Below are positions 18,111-26,864 of a DNA stretch of 64,000 nt, piece after piece (position 1 is the first letter of the stretch; each line of letters begins with the position of its first letter). Origin of the DNA: Flintibacter faecis (GTDB taxonomy: Bacteria > Bacillota > Clostridia > Oscillospirales > Oscillospiraceae); assembly GCF_014287875.1 (NCBI RefSeq), contig NZ_JACOPN010000008.1, forward strand, positions 62,001-126,000, in the 5' to 3' direction. The notes below the pieces were generated by a model. It did no database searches and was not told the origin of the DNA. It saw only the letters and a program-made list of their open reading frames with translations. Made by a program: the position numbers and the translations under genes.

Positions 18111-18145
18111 CACAGCCACAGATGTACTCTGCGGCTGTGCTTTTA
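18111..18145 (+). terminator. Terminator downstream of trxB
   Basis: CACAGCCACAG (18111-18121) pairs with CTGCGGCTGTG (18129-18139), one mismatch, followed by CTTTTAT. It lies 180 bases after trxB; the gap between holds no gene I can support. Confidence 0.65.
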
Positions 18146-18200
18146 TGCATAGTATACCGCGTGACAAGCGGTTTTACTGTGACGGCGTCACATAATTTGA

Positions 18201-19175
18201 GAAAATCGGCGCGGCGCTGCTAATGAATCCCAATACGGTCTGCTGCTCTTACAGCAGTATCTGTATGAGCATACGGATGATCAGCATCCAGCTTCCGTAG
18301 CGGATATTCTTGCCTTCTGGCGGGAACATGGCATTCAGGCAGGGCGCAAGAGCGTATATTCCGCTATTGAAGTCTTGCAAAGCAACGGCATGGACATCGT
18401 CTGTGTCAAAAGCACCCAGAACCGATACTTCGTAGGAGAACGGTTATTTGAACTGCCGGAGTTAAAATTGCTGGTGGACGCGGTGGAATCCTCCCGCTTC
18501 ATTACGGCCAAAAAGAGCGAGCGGCTTATTGAAAAGTTGGGTAAGCTCACCAGTGAATCTCATGCCCGCCAGTTGGAGCGGCATATTTATATGGACGGCA
18601 CCGCCAAACCGGAGAATGAGTGCATCTATTACAGCGTGGATGAGATCCATAACGCCATTCAGGAAAAACGGCAGATCACCTTTCAGTATTACGAATACAC
18701 CCCGCAGAAAGAAAAGATACTCAAGCATAACGGCTACCGCTATCAGTTCAGCCCGTATGCCCTTATCTGGAGCCGGGATTGTTATTACGCAGTGGGCTGG
18801 TCGGAAAAGCACGGGAAGCTGGCACAGTTCCGAGTGGATCGAATGGTGGCTGTGGAATCATCCGATCAGGCAGCTGTTTGTAAGCCGGACTTCGACCCGG
18901 CTGAGTATGTGCGGAAAATATTCGGAATGTACCCGGACGATCTGTGTACGGTGGAACTGCTGTGCGATAACGAGGTCATGCGCAGCGTGATAGACCGCTT
19001 TAGCGAAGATGTCTCAACGGTGACAGCAGATGACGGCCATTTCAAGGCCATCGTGGAGGTAGCGCCCAGTCCACCATTTTTTGCATGGGTGTTCACCTTC
19101 TGCGGCAAGATCCGAATCCTCGGCCCCGAAGAGGTGCTGGACGAAATGCGCGGTATGGCCGCATGGCTGCAATGA
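18201..19175 (+). pseudogene. WYL-domain transcriptional regulator, no usable start codon
   Basis: The frame from 18201 encodes an N-terminal winged-helix region (NESQYGLLLLQQYLYEHTD... GRKSVYSAIEVLQ), then ELPELKLLVDAVESSRFI and a WYL domain (ITFQYYEYT... YALIWSRDCYYAVGWSEKHG... FRVDRM) with a C-terminal extension. Related regulators are about 320-330 residues; this frame gives 324 codons but opens right after TGA at 18198-18200 with no ATG, GTG or TTG before the DNA-binding region. The first start candidates are TTG 18375 and ATG 18393, which would drop the helix-turn-helix. Either the 5' end was lost at an element junction, or a CTG start is used. A terminator follows. Confidence 0.75.
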
Positions 19176-19180
19176 TCCAG

Positions 19181-19216
19181 CAGAGGTGTTCCTTGCGGGG
19201 GACACCTCTGTTTTCT
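19181..19216 (+). terminator. Terminator after the WYL gene
   Basis: CAGAGGTGT (19181-19189) pairs with ACACCTCTG (19202-19210), then TTTTCTC. Confidence 0.7.
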
Positions 19217-19220
19217 CATC

Positions 19221-19249
19221 TTGTAAATCGAACAAATGTTTGCTATACT
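19221..19249 (+). promoter_or_regulatory. Promoter with embedded SOS (LexA) box
   Basis: TTGTAA (19221-19226), 17 bases, TATACT (19244-19249). The spacer contains CGAACAAATGTTTG (19229-19242), which fits the Gram-positive LexA box GAAC-N4-GTTC with one mismatch. LexA bound here would block RNA polymerase, so the operon below should rise after DNA damage. Confidence 0.65.
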
Positions 19250-19292
19250 GACAGTGTTTCCAATCGAGAGAACACACGAGGAGGTGAAACGT

Positions 19293-19691
19293 GTGGAACA
19301 GACCTTTGGCAGCTTCCTTCGGGAGAAGCGTATAGCGCGCGGCCTGACGCTCCGAGGCATGGCGGCAAAGCTGGACCTGTCGCCGGTCTATATGAGCAAT
19401 ATTGAGAATGACCGCCGCGCGGCTCCTTCGCAGGAATATCTGGAACGGATGGCCCTGCTGCTGCAGTTGGACAAGCCAGAACGGGAATGGATGCTTGACC
19501 TTGCGGCAAAATCCAAGCAAAATCGGGTATCCGCAGACCTTCCGGACTACATCATGGATCGAGAGATCGTCCGGGCTGCATTGCGCACAGCCAGGGAGGC
19601 AGATGCCACCGACCAGGAGTGGCAGGATTTTATCGACCGGATCAACCGGCGCATGAGATCATCAGGAGAGGACAGTGATACCAAGGCATGA
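19293..19691 (+). CDS. XRE-family helix-turn-helix regulator
   Basis: Predicted 132 residues. N-terminal XRE fold: FGSFLREKRIARGLTLRGMAAKLDLSPVYMSNIENDRR (in two adjoining parts, about residues 5-42). The rest is helical and charged. The GTG at 19293 is set by GAGGAGGTG at 19278-19286. Its stop overlaps the next ATG (ATGA). An XRE regulator coupled to an ImmA/IrrE peptidase is the ImmR/ImmA layout, in which the peptidase cleaves the repressor to free an element's genes. That role is inferred, and here the peptidase frame is broken. Confidence 0.88.
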   Translation: MEQTFGSFLREKRIARGLTLRGMAAKLDLSPVYMSNIENDRRAAPSQEYLERMALLLQLDKPEREWMLDLAAKSKQNRVSADLPDYIMDREIVRAALRTAREADATDQEWQDFIDRINRRMRSSGEDSDTKA

Positions 19692-20304
19692 GAACACCAT
19701 ATTATAGGGAACAGGCTCTGGAGGGGATCGCCCGCGAAGTCATCACCGCCTATGATCCGAATCTCTACTATGGCGTTCCCAGAATGATCCCTATCGAGGA
19801 CATCATCGAAGCACAGGGGATCACGCTGGAATATCAGTGCCTGCGGAAAACCGGGTGTGCCTTGGCGAAACGATTTTTGATGATGGCGGCGCCATTATCT
19901 ATGATTACGATATCCCAGGATATACCGTCATTGCGGTCAAGGGCGGCACCATACTCATCGATAGCTCCCTCTGCAGAGAGGATTCCTCCACAGGCCGACT
20001 GCGCTTTACCTGCGCTCATGAGCTGGCACACTGGCTGCTGCATAAGAGACTGTACAGCGGAACCGGCGAGAGTGCAGCCATGATGACAGGAACAAACATC
20101 GTCAGAACGCAGAACAGCGCATTGGAAATGCAGGCGAATCTGCTGGGGTCCATCCTTCTGATGCCGCTGCCTCAAGTAAAACGATGCTTTTACCAGCTCC
20201 AGTCTGGCAGGGACCGTCAGCAATTAGTCGCGGATATGGCCGGCATTTTTCAAGTCTCCAAGCAAGCCATGCGTATCCGGCTGGAGAATCATCATCTGCT
20301 GTGA
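19688..20304 (+). pseudogene. ImmA/IrrE-type metallopeptidase, frameshifted
   Basis: The first frame gives MRTPYYREQALEGIAREVIT... to LEYQCLRKTG; the protein then continues in another frame as LGETIFDDGGAIIYDYDIPG to the end at 20304. The zinc site HELAH (AHELAHWLLH) lies in the second frame. One base seems missing around 19850-19865. Joined, the protein would be about 205 residues, normal for the family. So it is either an inactive gene, a sequencing error, or (less likely) programmed frameshifting; no slippery heptamer is evident. It overlaps the XRE gene by ATGA. Confidence 0.8.
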
Positions 20305-20319
20305 AAAAATTTTAGGAAG

Positions 20320-20341
20320 CTGTTCTCAAAAAAGAGAACAG
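20320..20341 (+). other. Perfect hairpin before the zinc-ribbon gene
   Basis: CTGTTCTC (20320-20327), six As, GAGAACAG (20334-20341). It ends 15 bases before the next ATG, in the leader; possible mRNA element or operator. Confidence 0.4.
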
Positions 20342-20356
20342 AGAAAGCGAGGCGCC

Positions 20357-20596
20357 ATGGAACAAGAAATACGCAAGATCCTTCGCTGTCCCATCTGCGA
20401 GAAGGGACGGATCGCGGATGCCCCAGCGGGGGCGGCCCTTTCCCAATATCGACTGTTTGCCATGGTAGGGGATGAACCAGCTGATATTATCGCAAAGTGT
20501 CCAAGGTGCGGTATGCAGGTGGGGATCACCGTGCGGCACAGGACTGAGCCGCCGATCATCGTGCCCACTCTCTGTAGAGATACGGCATGGGCCTGA
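20357..20596 (+). CDS. Small zinc-ribbon protein, 79 residues
   Basis: Two C-P-x-C knuckles, LRCPICEKG and AKCPRCGMQ, about 35 residues apart suggest one structural zinc site. The C-terminus is short and hydrophobic. A GAGG-type site precedes the ATG and a strong terminator follows at 20686. Function unknown; short zinc-ribbon genes like this are common cargo of clostridial mobile elements. It is probably in the SOS-box operon. Confidence 0.7.
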   Translation: MEQEIRKILRCPICEKGRIADAPAGAALSQYRLFAMVGDEPADIIAKCPRCGMQVGITVRHRTEPPIIVPTLCRDTAWA

Positions 20597-20685
20597 ATTA
20601 AGAAAAAACAAAACAATATATAACTTCGTCAAGCGCACCAACTACCCAGCGTCGAATCAGACGTAAGCGGGAAGTATTGAGTTAG

Positions 20686-20731
20686 GAGCCTTACAAGTAG
20701 CTTTTCAGCTATGCGTAAGGCTCTTTTTTTT
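20686..20731 (+). terminator. Strong terminator
   Basis: GAGCCTTAC (20686-20694) pairs with GTAAGGCTC (20715-20723), with TAGCT/AGCTA inside, followed by eight Ts. Confidence 0.9.
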
Positions 20732-20859
20732 GCGCCCTTTTCGCATTGTTGAATGGCGGAAAGGACTTGTATGCTCCAGCGTTGGCAGACCTATGTCGCC
20801 AAATACCCGTGACCCGATCTCAGAACTTTCAAAAAAATCTGAGATTGGAGTCACGAAAA

Positions 20860-21351
20860 ATGAAAAAATGGCAGGAAGAACGCAATTATAGACGCATTTA
20901 TAACGAAGCTGGTGAAGTGATCGCCAATACCATCACCGTGGATGGTGTGGATGTGGAAGTGGCGGAGGGTGTGTATCTGGCCTACTCCCAGGCGGACCGC
21001 CGGGAGCGGTATGTGCGGGAGGAACAGTTTTCTGGGAAGATCCTCTCGTTGGAGCAGATGGCGGAGGACGACCTGCTTTCGGACTATGTCGGCGCGGAAA
21101 CAGCCCCAAGCGCGGAGGAAGAAGCACTGGAATGGCAGGCACAGAGCCTTGCGGAACGAAAGGAGATGTTGCTGTTGGCCATGCTGTCTCTGAATGACGC
21201 GGATCGGGAGTTGATCAACGCATTGTTCTTCGACGGCGCATCCACCAGAGACTATGCGGCGCGGATCGGAATTACCCAGAGGGCGGTCATCAAACGCCGG
21301 GACCGCATTCTGCGGGATCTGAAAAAATATTTTGAGAATTTTTCAAATTAA
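20860..21351 (+). CDS. Sigma-factor-like helix-turn-helix protein
   Basis: Predicted 163 residues from the ATG at 20860 with GGAG nine bases before. The C-terminal 60 residues resemble sigma-70 region 4: LSLNDADRELINALFFDGAS, then TRDYAARIGITQRAVIKRRD as the helix-turn-helix. The N-terminal half (RNYRRIYNEAGEVIANTITV...) is not a region 2, so it is not a full sigma factor. Such proteins are frequent in clostridial conjugative and mobilizable elements, where they likely regulate element genes. Specific role unknown. Confidence 0.75.
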   Translation: MKKWQEERNYRRIYNEAGEVIANTITVDGVDVEVAEGVYLAYSQADRRERYVREEQFSGKILSLEQMAEDDLLSDYVGAETAPSAEEEALEWQAQSLAERKEMLLLAMLSLNDADRELINALFFDGASTRDYAARIGITQRAVIKRRDRILRDLKKYFENFSN

Positions 21352-21775
21352 GGGTATTCACCCGCAGCCTTTTTCGGGAGGACAGTGAGGGACCCCAAAG
21401 GAGATCCCTCGCTGTTCCTTGAAAAGTGCATATCAGCAGTACGGGCAACCGCCCGGACAGACGAGCATTCGCGCAGTGTGCGCCATGACCCGGAGGGAAT
21501 GTATCCGGCGAGCGATAAAACCTGTGACGGGCCGACTTTGGAAAAGTCGGCTGGCATTGACTCTGTTCGGGCTGATAATGAGACACAAAGCACTGGCCAG
21601 CATGATGAGGCTGGGCTGCCCTGGGGTTGAAAGCAGTAGAGACCCCAGGAATACGCCCGTGAGAAGGTAGCCGCCTTCTGCCCGTACTGTTCCCTTTATC
21701 CACCGGGGCGCGAGCTGCAAATACGGTGAAACGAATGACAAAAATACTTTTTATCATGATTGGGGAAATCCACGG
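21352..21775 (+). ncRNA. Structured gene-free region, candidate RNA or element leader
   Basis: No coding frame I trust. Several hairpins lie close together: GAGGGA...TCCCTC (about 21395-21418), GCCGACTTT-gg-AAAGTCGGC (about 21531-21552), and further GC-rich pairs to about 21690. The block fills the gap between the sigma-like gene and the helicase. It could be a regulatory RNA, a long 5' leader or a replication/transfer origin. I do not recognise a family. Confidence 0.35.
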
Positions 21776-23701
21776 ATGAATACAAATGATACAAACAGGC
21801 AGAAAGCCCACGCCATGATCGACCATATTTTCAAAGACCTGCTGCCTGCCCAGGGCATGGTGGAGCGTTCCGAGCAGATCAAACTCAGCCACCGAATGTT
21901 GGATACCATGCTGAACGGCGGCATCGCCCTGTGCGACGCAGGCACCGGCATCGGCAAGACCTACGCTTATCTGGCAGCTGCCGCAGCGGCCAACCGGTCT
22001 GACACGGGGCCGGTGAACAAGCCTGTCATTATCTCCACTTCCAGCATCGCCTTGCAGAACGCTGTGCAGACAGAATACCTTCCGCTGCTGTCCTGCACCT
22101 TGCTGGCAGACGGACAGATCGACCGCCCACTACTCTCTGTGATCCGCAAAGGCAAAGGCCATTATGTTTGCGACGAACGCCTGCAAAGGCGGCTTCGTCA
22201 GGTGAACTTTCAAAAGAAAGATCCGGCAGCCGCCGACGCCCTTCGCGCGCTGAAGGGAACGCTGGACATGGACAATGTCCCCCATCTCAGCGGTTATGAC
22301 CGGGAACGTGTCTGCGTTCCGCAGTTCTGCGACTGCGACCATCAGGATTGCAGGTATAAGCGCTTTCTGAAACGCTGCGATGCGGATCGATATGTGTTTC
22401 AAATCTGCAACCATAATCTTTTGCTGGCGGACGCCATCCACCGCAGTCAGGGCAAACGACCCATTTTCCCGGAGCATAGCGTCATCATCGTAGATGAAGC
22501 CCATAAGCTGCCGGAAGCGGCACGGGAGATGTTCGGCATGACGCTGACTGCCGGTGACATCCAAAGCATGATCCACCAGCTCCGCGCGGAACGCTATCTG
22601 CTGGCAGCGGATGTACTGACAGACACGATGGGGCCATTGCTCCGCAAGCTCACGCAGCCCAGAGAGGAAACCGAACCCCTGGATGCGTACCTTCGCTTAC
22701 TGACGATCCCCAGCCGTTCTCTTCTTGTTATTGAGAAGCAGGTCGGCAGGCTGCTGTCGGCGCAGGGGCGCAGGCAGCTGGAAAAGCTGCGCGGCACGGT
22801 GTCTCTCTTGAGCAGCCCGAGAACGAATATGATCCTCTACACAGCGGATGACGGCGATGGCGGAACCATGCTGTGCGCCACCGTTTCAGATTTGACGGAA
22901 CAGATGCGCCAGGTCCTGTGGAGGCCGGAACACGCTTTTGTGCTGGCCTCTGGGACTTTGGCTGTAGGGGATGACTTTCACCGTTTTCGTTCGCAGACTG
23001 GATTGATGGACGGGCGGCGCGTAACGGAGTCGGTTTCTCTTTCTCCCTTTGACTATAAGCGGAATTGCCTGCTGTACTTGCCGCAGCTTCCACCGAGCCA
23101 AAGTTCGGAAGCATACTATGATGGATTGACAGATGAAATTGCGGAACTCATCCGTGCGGCCTGGGGCCATGCGCTGGTGCTGTTCACCTCCTACGCCGCC
23201 ATGTCAGCGGTAAAGGATAGGCTGCGGGAGCGGGAACTCAGCTTCCCGTTATTTACCTTGGGCAGAAACGCCATACACATGACGGAGCGGTTTCGGCAAA
23301 CACCGGGGGCTGTACTGCTGGCCACAGGCGCGGCATGGGAAGGCTTTGATTTCCCCGGCGACTGCGTATCCCTGCTGGTGATCCCCCGCCTGCCCTTCGC
23401 CTATCCGGACGCACTGAAGGAAAAAGAGCGGGAGGAATACGTATCCCTTCGCCAGTTTATTCAGAATGTGGCCGTGCCTGAGATGCAGATTAAGCTGCGT
23501 CAGGGCTTTGGACGGGCCATCCGCACAGAGACCGACACCTGCGTCATCTCCATCTTGGACGAGCGCGCAAGCCATGGCCGCCGCTACTACGCAGCCATGC
23601 GGGAGGCTCTGCCGGACATGCGCACCACGAGCAGCCTGCGGGCTGTAACGAAGTTCCTGCGGGAGCTGAAGCCAGAAAGCTATTTTGAGGTGTGCGCATG
23701 A
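21776..23701 (+). CDS. DinG/XPD-type ATP-dependent DNA helicase
   Basis: Predicted 641 residues. Walker A GTGIGKTYAYL near residue 58; DEAH box VDEAHKLPEAA near 238; cysteines in GHYVCDE and CVPQFCDCDHQDC in the place of the family's iron-sulfur domain; C-terminal ATGAAWEGFDFPG and QGFGRAIRTETD (motif VI). DinG helicases unwind 5'-3' and handle R-loops and replication blocks; E. coli dinG is SOS-induced. The copy is element-borne, near the SOS-box promoter but behind a terminator, so co-regulation is uncertain. Its stop overlaps the next small gene (ATGA). Confidence 0.9.
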   Translation: MNTNDTNRQKAHAMIDHIFKDLLPAQGMVERSEQIKLSHRMLDTMLNGGIALCDAGTGIGKTYAYLAAAAAANRSDTGPVNKPVIISTSSIALQNAVQTEYLPLLSCTLLADGQIDRPLLSVIRKGKGHYVCDERLQRRLRQVNFQKKDPAAADALRALKGTLDMDNVPHLSGYDRERVCVPQFCDCDHQDCRYKRFLKRCDADRYVFQICNHNLLLADAIHRSQGKRPIFPEHSVIIVDEAHKLPEAAREMFGMTLTAGDIQSMIHQLRAERYLLAADVLTDTMGPLLRKLTQPREETEPLDAYLRLLTIPSRSLLVIEKQVGRLLSAQGRRQLEKLRGTVSLLSSPRTNMILYTADDGDGGTMLCATVSDLTEQMRQVLWRPEHAFVLASGTLAVGDDFHRFRSQTGLMDGRRVTESVSLSPFDYKRNCLLYLPQLPPSQSSEAYYDGLTDEIAELIRAAWGHALVLFTSYAAMSAVKDRLRERELSFPLFTLGRNAIHMTERFRQTPGAVLLATGAAWEGFDFPGDCVSLLVIPRLPFAYPDALKEKEREEYVSLRQFIQNVAVPEMQIKLRQGFGRAIRTETDTCVISILDERASHGRRYYAAMREALPDMRTTSSLRAVTKFLRELKPESYFEVCA

Positions 23702-23847
23702 TCGACGCCAAGAAGGAATTGCAGTACCGGCTGGCCATCCGGATGCTGGAGCACTTATCCGAGAAGGGCCTTCTGTCAGCAAAGGAACTGGCTTATGCCA
23801 AGGGACTCGCCAGAGAAAAATACGCCCCGCAGACTGTTCGGGAATAG
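23698..23847 (+). CDS. SHOCT-like small protein, 49 residues
   Basis: Sequence MIDAKKELQYRLAIRMLEHL then SEKGLLSAKELAYAKGLARE resembles a short SHOCT domain (a two-helix motif with L-x-x-x-G-L-I/L-S/T-x-x-E). It overlaps the helicase stop by ATGA. Small SHOCT-like genes directly before serine recombinases recur in clostridial mobile elements; role unknown, possibly oligomerisation or recombinase accessory. Confidence 0.7.
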   Translation: MIDAKKELQYRLAIRMLEHLSEKGLLSAKELAYAKGLAREKYAPQTVRE

Positions 23848-23914
23848 TGCTGGCTATTCCGCGGATAGTGTGGTAGCTTGTGTGTTGCCAAAAAAGATGC
23901 AAGGAGGACACAGT

Positions 23915-24160
23915 GTGGAATACCAGTATTATTTAAAACAAATTTACCGCAAAGACGGTTCTGTTTGGATCGACATCCTTGAAGCGGCACAGGCGGAAAA
24001 GCTGGGGTATCGGGACGGTGACAAGTACACGCAGAATGACGGCGTTGTTTACATCAACGGGTTTGACAGCCCGTCTGCCCTGAACACCTTTATCGAAGAC
24101 CTGCATGGCTGCGTGAACCGCAGCGAAGCGATGGCTGCCCACCAGCGGGAGGAACGCTGA
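23915..24160 (+). CDS. Small element protein, 81 residues
   Basis: Begins with GTG at 23915 (AGGAGG at 23902-23907): VEYQYYLKQIYRKDGSVWID... The sequence has a beta-rich N-terminus and a helical C-terminus. Its TGA overlaps the recombinase ATG by one base, so it is co-translated with the recombinase. No family recognised; could be a recombination directionality factor by position and size, but the composition is not strongly basic, so this is a guess. Confidence 0.7.
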   Translation: MEYQYYLKQIYRKDGSVWIDILEAAQAEKLGYRDGDKYTQNDGVVYINGFDSPSALNTFIEDLHGCVNRSEAMAAHQREER

Positions 24161-25758
24161 TGGCCACGGTGAAAGTGATTGAACCAAACGCGCTTGTGCC
24201 GGAGCACCTGCGTGTCGCCGCCTACTGCCGTGTATCCACCGACAGCGAGGAACAGCTCAACAGCTATGAAGCCCAAAAGACCTACTACACCCAGAAGATT
24301 CAGGACAACCCTGATTGGGAGATGGCGGGCATTTACGCAGATGAGGGCATCTCCGGAACCAGCCTCAAAAAGAGAGCGGAGTTCAATAAGATGATCACCG
24401 CCTGCAAGCGTGGCCGCATCGACTTCATCATCACGAAGTCCCTCTCCCGCTTTGCCCGAAACACGGTGGATTGTCTGGATACGGTCCGACTTCTTAAAGC
24501 CAATGGCATCGGCGTGTACTTTGAAAAGGAGAATATCAATACTCTTACGGAATCCAGTGAGTTCCTGGTCACCCTGTTCAGCGGCTTTGCCCAGGCAGAG
24601 TCTGAGTCACTCAGCAAAAATGTTGCATGGGGCAAAGAGAAAAGCGCAAAGGCAGGCAATGTCCACTTTCAATACAAGAAAATGTTGGGATACCGCAAGG
24701 GTGAGGACGGCCAGCCGGAGATTGTGCCGGAGGAAGCCGCAATCGTCCGCCGCATCTATCGCAGGTATCTGGACGGCTGCACGTTAGGCAAGATCAGGCG
24801 AGAGTTGGACGAAGACGGCATTCCCACAGCCCAGGGTGTGGAGTGCTGGTCACCCGCCATCATCCATAACATTCTGACCAACGAAAAGTACATTGGGGAT
24901 GCTCTGCTGCAGAAAACCTATGTTACGGACTGCCTCTCCAAGAAGGTTCGAAAAAACCGCGGTGAGCGCGTCATGTACTATGTTGAAAACAACCACCCCG
25001 CCATCATCTCAAGAGAGGCATTCGATCTGGTGCGGAAAGAAATGACGCGCCGCTCCAGTAAGCGAAAGGTGCTGCAAAAGAGCGGCAAGACGGAACTCGG
25101 GAAATATTCCGGCAAATACGCCCTGACGGAACTGCTGGTGTGCGGTGAGTGCGGTTCCCCCTACAAGCGGGTGACATGGGCCAGAGACGGAAAAAAGCGC
25201 ATCGTCTGGCGGTGTGTCTCCCGGCTGGAGTTCGGTACAAAATACTGCCATGCCTCGCCTACGCTGGATGAAGGCAAGCTCCACAGTGCCATCCTCAACG
25301 CCATGAACGAGTATGCGGCCATCCGGCAGGAGGTCTGCCCCGATGTGTTGGCGATGGTGGAGGAAGCCAAGCAGGCGCTGACTGAGGCTGGTACAAAACT
25401 GCTGACGCTGAAGCGCCGCCTCGACGAAGTCAGCCATGAGCAGGCTGATCTGCTGGACATGCTGCTGTCCAACATGGCCGACGCTGATCTGAACTCCAGA
25501 ATGAAAGCCCTGACGGATGAGAAAGCGTCTCTCAAGGAACAAATTTTAGAGGCCCAGCAGGAAGAAGTCGGTCTGGAAGAACAAGTTGCCAAGCGCCAGC
25601 AAATGTGGGACAGCCTAATCGAATGCAGCGAGGGCTACACGGAGTTCGACGATGAGTTCATCCGGCAGATCATTCAGAAGATCACGGTCGAGGATGCCGA
25701 CACGATCCACATCCAGTTTAGAGACTCCAATGTGGTGATCGAGCAAGGATTACAATAA
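24160..25758 (+). CDS. Large serine recombinase
   Basis: Predicted 532 residues. Resolvase catalytic domain with the nucleophile S26 in AAYCRVSTDSEEQ and the arginine region ITKSLSRFARNTVD; then the recombinase domain (about 165-310) and a zinc-ribbon (ELLVCGECGSPY, later WRCVSR and KYCHASP), and a C-terminal coiled coil (about 390-490). These enzymes integrate and excise mobile elements at attachment sites. No att sites could be defined by eye. It is coupled to the 81-residue gene. Confidence 0.95.
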   Translation: MATVKVIEPNALVPEHLRVAAYCRVSTDSEEQLNSYEAQKTYYTQKIQDNPDWEMAGIYADEGISGTSLKKRAEFNKMITACKRGRIDFIITKSLSRFARNTVDCLDTVRLLKANGIGVYFEKENINTLTESSEFLVTLFSGFAQAESESLSKNVAWGKEKSAKAGNVHFQYKKMLGYRKGEDGQPEIVPEEAAIVRRIYRRYLDGCTLGKIRRELDEDGIPTAQGVECWSPAIIHNILTNEKYIGDALLQKTYVTDCLSKKVRKNRGERVMYYVENNHPAIISREAFDLVRKEMTRRSSKRKVLQKSGKTELGKYSGKYALTELLVCGECGSPYKRVTWARDGKKRIVWRCVSRLEFGTKYCHASPTLDEGKLHSAILNAMNEYAAIRQEVCPDVLAMVEEAKQALTEAGTKLLTLKRRLDEVSHEQADLLDMLLSNMADADLNSRMKALTDEKASLKEQILEAQQEEVGLEEQVAKRQQMWDSLIECSEGYTEFDDEFIRQIIQKITVEDADTIHIQFRDSNVVIEQGLQ

Positions 25759-25777
25759 AAAGGAAAGGCGAAAAAAG

Positions 25778-26527
25778 ATGGCAATTTTTATGACCGGTGA
25801 CACCCACGGTGATTTCAGCAGGCTCCGCCCTGTGGCATTCCGCGAGCAAGGGGGCCTGACCAAAGACGATTACCTCATCATCTGTGGCGACTTTGGCGGC
25901 GTCTGGGATGGCAGTGAGATTGAACAACAATGGCTCGACTGGCTGGAAGACAGGTCATTCACCACCCTGTTCGTCAGTGGGAATCACGAAAACTATGATC
26001 TGCTCCGCAGCTACCCGACAAGTGTGTGGCACGGCGGACTGGTGCAGCCGATCCGTCCCAGCGTTCTGCACCTGATGCGAGGGCAGCTCTACGAGATCTG
26101 CGGAAAGAAAATCTTTACCATGGGCGGGGCCAGCAGTCACGACATTCGGGACGGCATTCTGGAACCAGACGATCCGAACTACGAGGGAAAGCTCCGGCAG
26201 CTCAACGCCGCAGGGGCTCTCTACCGAATCAACCACCGCTCCTGGTGGAAAGAGGAACTGCCCGGCGAGGACGAATACCGGACCGCAAGAGAAGCACTGG
26301 ACAAAACAGGTTGGGACGTGGACTACATCATCACCCACTGCTGCCCCAGCAGCATTCAGGACACATTCAGCGGCGGGCTGTTCCAACGGGATGCCCTGAC
26401 AGACTTTCTCGATGAGGTTCGAGAGCGATGCCGATTCCAATACTGGTTTTTCGGACACTACCACGAAAACATGGTGGTAGAGAAAGAGTTCGTAATGCTC
26501 TATAAGAAGATTATCCGACTGAAATGA
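25778..26527 (+). CDS. Calcineurin-like metallophosphoesterase
   Basis: Predicted 249 residues. All metal-binding motifs are present: GDTHGD (7-12), GDFGG near 37, GNHEN near 68, the middle H in ITHCCPSS, and GHYHEN near 228. A soluble phosphodiesterase or phosphatase; substrate unknown. Such genes are common accessory cargo beside serine recombinases in gut Firmicutes. RBS AAAGG. A degraded relative of its C-terminus lies on the opposite strand at 27783. Confidence 0.9.
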   Translation: MAIFMTGDTHGDFSRLRPVAFREQGGLTKDDYLIICGDFGGVWDGSEIEQQWLDWLEDRSFTTLFVSGNHENYDLLRSYPTSVWHGGLVQPIRPSVLHLMRGQLYEICGKKIFTMGGASSHDIRDGILEPDDPNYEGKLRQLNAAGALYRINHRSWWKEELPGEDEYRTAREALDKTGWDVDYIITHCCPSSIQDTFSGGLFQRDALTDFLDEVRERCRFQYWFFGHYHENMVVEKEFVMLYKKIIRLK

Positions 26528-26531
26528 TGAA

Positions 26532-26575
26532 TGGAGGCGCACTGGCGATTGGCTAATGTGTCTCCACTTTTTATT
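26532..26575 (+). terminator. Terminator after the phosphoesterase
   Basis: TGGAGGCGCA pairs with TGTGTCTCCA (wobbles allowed), then CTTTTTATTT. Confidence 0.6.
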
Positions 26576-26599
26576 TAAGTAAGTTTTTCACAAGATCAG

Positions 26600-26864
26600 G
26601 CATAAATCTTTGTCCGGGGTCACGAATAGCTCTCCCGACTGCGTTGTGCCATTCAAGAGGACATACGCCTTGCGTACAGAGTGTGAGCGTTACAATTCCC
26701 GGTTCAAATCCACAGGTCAGGAACGGCTGTGGGTGCGCAACGGCACAAGCGCGGCAAACCTCAATACACTGGCCCACATCTCCGCCCTGGCGGTTGCGTT
26801 GGCCGCCGTTCTGCACGGCTCTCACTCCTACCGTTCTGCCAAACAGTTTCGGCGTTCCGCCTGA
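26600..26864 (+). pseudogene. Transposase fragment, C-terminal
   Basis: Encodes FKRTYALRTECERYNSRFKS then TGQERLWVRNGTSAANLNTL and AHISALAVALAAV. The R-T-x-x-E-R-x-N-x-R-x-K pattern is the end of the DDE domain (catalytic E with conserved arginine/lysine spacing) of IS4/IS5/IS1182-type transposases. The catalytic aspartates are missing. It may or may not belong to the same IS type as the N-terminal fragment at 5753. Confidence 0.6.
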
